Positions 59,440-64,000 of a stretch of DNA of 64,000 nucleotides are shown piece by piece. The stretch spans positions 1,655,001 through 1,719,000 of the forward strand of contig NZ_CP113941.1 in assembly GCF_029392675.1 (NCBI RefSeq). Direction: 5' to 3'. Within the stretch, counting starts at the first letter, position 1, and each line of letters begins with the position of its first letter. Made by a program: the position numbers and the translations under genes. Origin of the DNA: Lactobacillus sp. ESL0684. GTDB taxonomy: Bacteria > Bacillota > Bacilli > Lactobacillales > Lactobacillaceae. Below the pieces are notes generated by a model, which saw nothing but the letters and a program-made list of their open reading frames with translations, had not been told where the DNA came from and searched no databases.

Positions 59440-59520
59440 TTTGTCACTTAGTTAAGCCCCAATCATTAAGACGCAAACAAGGGCTTAACTAGTAAAATTA
59501 CTGAAGAGTAATTACTTAAG
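59440..59520 (-). promoter_or_regulatory. Structured attenuator region of the liv operon
   Basis: Between leader peptide and terminator, AGTTAAGCCC pairs with GGGCTTAACT (10 bp), with CTTAATGA exposed in its loop. A smaller hairpin AGTAATTAC/GTAATTTTACT lies nearer the peptide stop. This is the usual chain of alternative hairpins in leader-peptide attenuation. Confidence 0.65.
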
Positions 59521-59610
59521 TCAAGTCCTCCATTGCAACAACAAGGCTAGCAAGTTTTGAGTATTAGCTATCATAATGTTTACTGATTTATTAAAATAAT
59601 TAGTTTTCAT
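59521..59610 (-). CDS. Leucine-rich leader peptide of the liv operon, 29 aa
   Basis: ATG 59610 after a perfect GGAGG opens a peptide that contains SVNIMIANTQ and then NLLALLLQWRT just before the stop, with five leucines in six positions. Such a run placed before a terminator is the hallmark of attenuation by the cognate charged tRNA. When leucyl-tRNA is scarce the stalled ribosome would favour the antiterminator and liv expression. Confidence 0.8.
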   Translation of the reverse strand: MKTNYFNKSVNIMIANTQNLLALLLQWRT

Positions 59611-59645
59611 TAAAATATCCTCCTCAAAACTATTTAATATTTAAG

Positions 59646-59674
59646 ATTATAACTAGATAGTTTTAGTCTGTCAA
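59646..59674 (-). promoter_or_regulatory. Promoter of the liv operon
   Basis: Fully consensus on the minus strand: TTGACA (59674-59669), 17 bases, TATAAT (59651-59646). The leader peptide starts about 30 bases downstream of the expected transcript start. Confidence 0.9.
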
Positions 59675-59740
59675 CTAAATTATGGAAAATAAAGCACAAT
59701 TATTTGATTAGAATGATAGTATTTAAATTAAAAACTATCC

Positions 59741-59769
59741 TTGACTTTTTAGTGCATCTGAACTAGATT
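59741..59769 (+). promoter_or_regulatory. Promoter of the permease/epimerase operon
   Basis: TTGACT (59741-59746), 17 bases, TAGATT (59764-59769). The leader before the permease ATG is about 85 bases. Confidence 0.65.
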
Positions 59770-59860
59770 AACATAAAATTAATTAAAAATGAAACCAATA
59801 AATGGACTGATTTTTAATTGATTAATAGCCATAACTTATTTAATTTAGGAGGAAAACACT

Positions 59861-61294
59861 ATGAGACTTTGGTCAAAGATCACACGTAAAGAAGATCCCA
59901 AAATGTATCAAAGTAAAGATCAACATTTAAAACGAGTTTTAACTACTAAGGACTTCTTAGCATTAGGAATTGGGACCATTGTTTCAACTGCTATTTTTAC
60001 ATTGCCTGGCGTTGTAGCAGCAAAATATGCTGGTCCTTCAGTTGCACTATCATTCTTAGCTGCCGCAGTTGTAGCAGCCTTAGTCGCCTTCGCTTATGCT
60101 GAAATGTCCTCTACTATGCCATTTGCAGGCTCTGCATATTCATGGGTTAATGTTGTTTTAGGAGAGGGCTTTGGCTGGATTGCTGGTTGGGCACTACTTG
60201 CAGAATACTTTATTGCCCTGGCCTTTGTTGGTTCTGGTTTATCGGCTAATTTACGTGGCTTAATTTCACCGTTAGGAATTACTTTACCTAAGCAATTGGC
60301 TAACACTTTAGGTACAAATGGTGGCTGGTTTGATTTAATTGCTGTCGTCGCAATTTTAATTGTTGCTTTTCTGTTATCCAAAGGGGCTTCAACCGCAGCA
60401 AGAGTCGAAGATATTTTGGTCGTGCTGAAAGTTATTGCAGTCTTAACATTCATCATCGTTGGCGCTACTGCAATTCATCCTGAAAATTACGTACCATTCA
60501 TTCCCCAACATCATCTCAATCCTGATGGCACATCGTTTGGTGGCTGGCAAGGAATTTATGCAGGTGTTTCATCGATTTTTTTAGCATACATTGGGTTTGA
60601 TTCAATTGCTTCTAATGCAGCTGAAGCCAAGAATCCTTCTAAAACCATGCCACGAGGTATTTTAGGCTCACTAATCATTGGCGTAATCTTATTTGTTGCA
60701 GTTTCACTAGTTTTAGTCGGAATGTTTAAATATAGCAATTATGCAGGAAACGCAGAACCAGTCGGTTGGGCTTTAAGACATGCTGGCCACCCAATTATTG
60801 CTTCTGTTGTCCAAGCAGTAGCAGTTGTCGGAATGTTTACCGCGTTAATTGGAATGATGATGGCAGGATCACGTTTGCTTTATTCTTTTGGTCGTGATGG
60901 ATTACTTCCCAATTGGTTAGGTACATTAAGCAAAGATAACCTGCCTAACAATGCATTAGCTTTTTTAACATTAATTAGCGTTTTAATCGGAGCTGTCTTA
61001 CCATTCACGACTCTATCACAATTAATTTCAGCCGGAACACTGATTGCATTTATGTTTGTCTCATTAAGTATTTATAAATTACGGCCACGTGAAGGTAAAG
61101 ATTTGCCACAACCAGGATTTAAAATGCCTTGGTATCCAATCATGCCGGCCCTAGCATTTCTTGGTACCCTAGTCGTCTTCTTGGGCCTAGATAAAGAGGC
61201 AAAGATCTATTCAGTTGTTTGGTTCTTAATTGGAATCATTATTTACTTTGCTTACGGTATGAATCATTCAACTTTAGGAAAACAAAAAAAGTAG
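59861..61294 (+). CDS. Amino acid permease, APC family
   Basis: A 477-residue transporter with about twelve helices. The N-terminal LGIGTIVSTAIFTLPGVVAAKYAGP unwound-helix block, the later YIGFDSIASNAAEAKNP and SRLLYSFGRDGLLP place it near YfnA/cationic amino acid permeases. AGGAGG precedes the ATG. The epimerase gene follows by 16 bases, so the permease may bring in the branched-chain substrate or export the D-allo product; this is inference. Confidence 0.9.
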   Translation: MRLWSKITRKEDPKMYQSKDQHLKRVLTTKDFLALGIGTIVSTAIFTLPGVVAAKYAGPSVALSFLAAAVVAALVAFAYAEMSSTMPFAGSAYSWVNVVLGEGFGWIAGWALLAEYFIALAFVGSGLSANLRGLISPLGITLPKQLANTLGTNGGWFDLIAVVAILIVAFLLSKGASTAARVEDILVVLKVIAVLTFIIVGATAIHPENYVPFIPQHHLNPDGTSFGGWQGIYAGVSSIFLAYIGFDSIASNAAEAKNPSKTMPRGILGSLIIGVILFVAVSLVLVGMFKYSNYAGNAEPVGWALRHAGHPIIASVVQAVAVVGMFTALIGMMMAGSRLLYSFGRDGLLPNWLGTLSKDNLPNNALAFLTLISVLIGAVLPFTTLSQLISAGTLIAFMFVSLSIYKLRPREGKDLPQPGFKMPWYPIMPALAFLGTLVVFLGLDKEAKIYSVVWFLIGIIIYFAYGMNHSTLGKQKK

Positions 61295-61310
61295 AAAGGA
61301 AGCATTAATT

Positions 61311-62645
61311 ATGAGTGAAAATCAAAAATTACTAGCTAGTGAAAATCAGCATTTATCTAAACAGAGAATCCAATATTATAACATTGCTATTGAATCTGGC
61401 CATGGTGCAATCATTACGGATGCTGATGGCAATGATTATATTGACCTATTAGCAAGCGCTTCATCAACTAACACTGGTCATGCACATCCGCACATTGCTA
61501 AAGCAATTGCTGATCAAGCCAGTAAGTTAATCCAATACACTCCGGCTTATTTCGCAAATATTCCTTCAATTAAGCTAACCGAAAGACTCTGTAACTTAGC
61601 ACCTATGTCTGGTGCTGTTAAATTATCATGGGGTAATTCTGGCTCAGATGCTAACGATGCTATCATTAAATTTGCGCGTGGATATACGGGAAGACAGTAT
61701 GTTGTCAGTTATACTGGAGCCTATCATGGTTCAACATATGGCTCAATGAGTGTCTCAAGTTGCAGTCTTAATATGGCACGGAAAATGGGACCAATGTTAC
61801 CAGGTGTAGTAAAAGTGCCTTATCCCGATGCCTGGAGCAGACTAGCCGATGAGTCTGAAGATGATTTTGTAGATCGTATGTTTGCAGCTTTTAAATTACC
61901 ATTTGAAACTTATCTACCAGCTGAAGAAACCGCAGTAATCTTAATTGAACCTATTCAAGGCGATGGTGGTATTACTAAAGCACCACAAAAATACATGGAA
62001 AAAGTCTATAACTTTGCTCATGAACACGGGATTCTATTTGCCGTAGACGAGATTAATCAAGGAATGGGACGAACAGGTAAATGGTGGTCAATCCAGCACT
62101 TTGGAATTGAGCCTGATCTAATGAGTGTTGGTAAATCTATTGCTTCTGGCTTGCCACTAAGTGCCGTAATTGGTAAAGCAGAAATTATGGATAGCTTGGA
62201 TTCGCCAGCCAATGTTTACACAACTGCTGGAAATCCAGTTACAACTGCAGCTTCGTTAGCTACAATTGACGTAATCGAAGACGAACATTTAGTAGAGCGC
62301 TCAGCAAAGCTAGGGAAAGTTGCAGCTGATTTCTTCACTAAAGAACAAGCTAAATATCCATTTATTGGTGATTTTAGAATGTATGGTCTAAATGGTGGTA
62401 TTGACATCGTTGATCCAAATACTAAAGAACCCGATAAAGCCGCAACTACCAAATTAATTTACCGAATGTTTGAACTTGGAGTAATTATTATTAGCTTAAA
62501 AGGAAACGTACTACGTTTCCAACCACCACTAGTTATTACAGATAAACAGCTGCAACAAGCGTTCAAGATCATGGATCAAGCATTTAGCGAGCTCCAAGCT
62601 GGTAATTTAAAATTACCAGAAAACGCTGAAGAGATTGGTTGGTAG
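61311..62645 (+). CDS. PLP-dependent class III aminotransferase-fold enzyme, probable isoleucine 2-epimerase
   Basis: 444 residues of the class III aminotransferase fold. Lysine K275 in MSVGKSIASG should bind PLP, with D246 in VDEINQGMGR as its partner, and GNSGSDANDAIIKF forms the phosphate site. The sequence resembles, from memory, isoleucine 2-epimerase of Lentilactobacillus buchneri across its whole length, including the start region YYNIAIESGHGAIITDADGNDYIDLLASAS and the IGW end. It would interconvert L-isoleucine and D-allo-isoleucine and may also racemise leucine and valine. It may otherwise be a related aminotransferase. Confidence 0.82.
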   Translation: MSENQKLLASENQHLSKQRIQYYNIAIESGHGAIITDADGNDYIDLLASASSTNTGHAHPHIAKAIADQASKLIQYTPAYFANIPSIKLTERLCNLAPMSGAVKLSWGNSGSDANDAIIKFARGYTGRQYVVSYTGAYHGSTYGSMSVSSCSLNMARKMGPMLPGVVKVPYPDAWSRLADESEDDFVDRMFAAFKLPFETYLPAEETAVILIEPIQGDGGITKAPQKYMEKVYNFAHEHGILFAVDEINQGMGRTGKWWSIQHFGIEPDLMSVGKSIASGLPLSAVIGKAEIMDSLDSPANVYTTAGNPVTTAASLATIDVIEDEHLVERSAKLGKVAADFFTKEQAKYPFIGDFRMYGLNGGIDIVDPNTKEPDKAATTKLIYRMFELGVIIISLKGNVLRFQPPLVITDKQLQQAFKIMDQAFSELQAGNLKLPENAEEIGW

Positions 62646-62679
62646 TTAGTTAAGCTCACATTTCAGTTAAATAATAACA

Positions 62680-62722
62680 AAAAAGTGTCTGATAACTTAT
62701 TTATGTTATCAAACACTTTTTT
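62680..62722 (+). terminator. Terminator of the permease/epimerase operon
   Basis: AAAAAGTGTcTGATAAC and GTTATCAaACACTTTTTT form a strong stem with an eight-base loop about 35 bases past the stop. Confidence 0.9.
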
Positions 62723-62786
62723 GAATTAAACTATGCCACCTTCGTTTATATCATAGCTTCTCCTTTTAGACTTTTAAGCAAAACAA

Positions 62787-62820
62787 AGACGAGCTTCTAA
62801 CATTGAAGCTCGCCTTTTTT
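62787..62820 (-). terminator. Terminator of the glutamine-type ABC operon
   Basis: GAGCTTC/GAAGCTC stem with a seven-base loop. T-rich runs lie on both sides, so it probably serves the minus-strand ABC operon and backs up the plus-strand one. Confidence 0.7.
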
Positions 62821-62842
62821 AAATATTAACAATTATTTTTAA

Positions 62843-63580
62843 TTACACATTTAAGACCTTGTTCAAGAAGTCCTGCAACCGCGGACTTTGTGGGTGGTCA
62901 AAGATCTCTGAAGGTGTTCCCTGCTCCATAATTTTGCCATCTGCCACAAACACTACTCGATCAGCAACTTCTTTAGCAAAGCCCATCTCATGAGTAACGA
63001 CTACCATGGTCATTCCTTGTTTTGCCAGTTGTTTCATAACTTCTAAAACATCGCCAACCATCTCTGGATCAAGCGCAGAAGTTGGTTCATCAAACAACAT
63101 CACATCGGGATTCATCGCCAAGGCTCGTGCAATTGCTACACGCTGTTGCTGTCCACCAGATAACGATTGAACTTGGGCATCAATCTTATCGGACAGACCT
63201 ACTGTCGCCAATAATTTTTCGGCCTGCGTGCGAGCTGCTGCTTTATCTAACTTGTGTAGTTCAACTGGCGCCAACATAATATTTTCACCAACAGATAAGT
63301 TATTAAATAAATTAAAATGCTGAAAAACCATCCCAATATTTTCACGCACCTGATTAATATCAACTTTGGGATCAGCCACATTAACACCATCAATTACTAT
63401 TGAACCAGCAGTCGGTTCTTCTAGTTTGTTTAAAGCACGCAACAATGTACTCTTACCAGAACCAGATGGCCCAATGACTACTACAACTTCGTTGTCCTCA
63501 ACAGTTAAGTCAATCTTCTTTAGCACATGATTACTACCGAAGTTTTTGACTAAATTCTTTACCTCTATCTTAGCACTCAT
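62843..63580 (-). CDS. glnQ: Polar amino acid (glutamine-type) ABC transporter ATPase
   Basis: ATPase of 245 residues starting at ATG 63580 after AGAGGAC. Walker [14 protein letters not shown], the GlnQ hallmark [12 protein letters not shown], signature [15 protein letters not shown], Walker [15 protein letters not shown] and VVTHEMGFA are all present. Its ATG overlaps the TGA of the permease gene. Substrate could be glutamine, glutamate, cystine or another polar amino acid. Confidence 0.92.
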   Translation of the reverse strand: MSAKIEVKNLVKNFGSNHVLKKIDLTVEDNEVVVVIGPSGSGKSTLLRALNKLEEPTAGSIVIDGVNVADPKVDINQVRENIGMVFQHFNLFNNLSVGENIMLAPVELHKLDKAAARTQAEKLLATVGLSDKIDAQVQSLSGGQQQRVAIARALAMNPDVMLFDEPTSALDPEMVGDVLEVMKQLAKQGMTMVVVTHEMGFAKEVADRVVFVADGKIMEQGTPSEIFDHPQSPRLQDFLNKVLNV

Positions 63581-64000
63581 ATTTTTGTCCTCTTCTCTAC
63601 CCAATTTGATAACCAAGTTAGTAGCGTAATAACAACTAGATAAATTACCGCAACAATCGTCCAAACCTTGAAGCCTTCCAAATTGCGGGCAATAATAATT
63701 TTACCTGTTTGCGTTAGTTCCAAAATACCAATTACTGATAAGATTGAGGTATCCTTGAGCGTAATAATAAACTGGTTAATAAAGGATGGCACCATAATTT
63801 TAATTCCTTGCGGCAAAATCACTTTACGCATGGCCTTACCAAATGGCAAACCTAGTGAGCGCGCGGCCTCCATTTGCCCAGAGTCCACCGCCTCAATTCC
63901 ACCTTTAACAAAGGCAGCAATATACGCACCTTCGTTAAGCGTCAACGTGACGACACCTGCTACGAATGCCGGAATTTTTTGACCAGTTAAACTTGGAATT
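63577..64000 (-). CDS. Polar amino acid ABC transporter permease or permease/binding fusion (partial)
   Basis: The frame is open to the window edge, so the gene starts beyond 64000. The visible 140 residues contain [47 protein letters not shown], the HisM/GlnP EAA loop, and a last helix [20 protein letters not shown]. In lactobacilli these permeases are often fused to a binding domain; the missing N-terminus would show this. Confidence 0.9.
   Translation of the reverse strand, partial: IPSLTGQKIPAFVAGVVTLTLNEGAYIAAFVKGGIEAVDSGQMEAARSLGLPFGKAMRKVILPQGIKIMVPSFINQFIITLKDTSILSVIGILELTQTGKIIIARNLEGFKVWTIVAVIYLVVITLLTWLSNWVEKRTKI

Noticed and set aside
1-64000. tRNA, rRNA or prophage genes
   Set aside because: No cloverleaf with a TTCGANTC arm, rRNA signature, integrase or phage structural gene was recognised by reading.

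Overview
The window looks like chromosome of a homofermentative Lactobacillus of the delbrueckii/acidophilus/crispatus/helveticus type. This rests on low GC, strong AGGAGG ribosome sites, an SlpA-like S-layer gene, and many secreted proteins ending in paired SLAP (S-layer protein C-terminal) repeats. No rRNA, tRNA, CRISPR array, intact insertion sequence or prophage was seen.

Layout. 0.2-4.2 kb: a MacB-type ABC exporter, a histidine phosphatase, YaaA and an unknown protein. 4.2-15.7 kb: a sugar island of two beta-glucoside-type PTS systems, a 6-phospho-beta-glucosidase, a ChbG-type deacetylase, an amidohydrolase and a 2-hydroxyacid dehydrogenase. A BglG/LicT antiterminator is present with its own RAT/terminator leader, followed by hxlA-hxlB (ribulose monophosphate enzymes) under a divergent DeoR regulator. 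15.7-23.3 kb: a mannose-class PTS operon facing a four-gene sensor cluster (sugar-binding protein, DesK-type kinase, NarL-type regulator, second solute-binding protein). 23.3-28.7 kb: two tandem secreted GH32 fructan hydrolases with SLAP anchors, plus a SemiSWEET sugar carrier.

28.7-34.5 kb is a small-gene island dense in toxin-antitoxin material. It holds an orphan HicB with a hicA vestige, two divergent type I modules (36- and 33-residue peptides facing small RNAs), a decayed third module, a RelB/PemK pair and a zeta-toxin kinase with its partner. 34.5-37.5 kb: a TrpXYZ-type ABC importer behind a leader-peptide attenuator. 37.5-43.5 kb: MazEF, two SLAP-anchored autolysins, a ComX-like sigma factor beside a ComK-like gene broken by one amber codon, and a DinJ/YafQ pair with a frameshifted toxin. 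43.5-52.8 kb: three large repeat-containing SLAP surface proteins and the S-layer protein.

53.3-54.8 kb holds three tandem TxpA/RatA-like type I toxin loci, each with a 5'-to-3' self-complementary mRNA and a convincing antisense promoter. 54.8-59.7 kb is a LivJHMGF branched-chain amino acid importer preceded by a leucine-rich leader peptide and terminator. 59.7-62.7 kb has an amino acid permease and a class III enzyme very like isoleucine 2-epimerase. The right edge enters a glutamine-type ABC importer.

Themes: sugar scavenging (PTS, fructanases, SWEET), an SLAP-decorated surface, amino acid uptake controlled by attenuation, and an unusual number of small RNA-controlled toxins. Assignments come from reading motifs and recalled family knowledge; no search or folding program was run.
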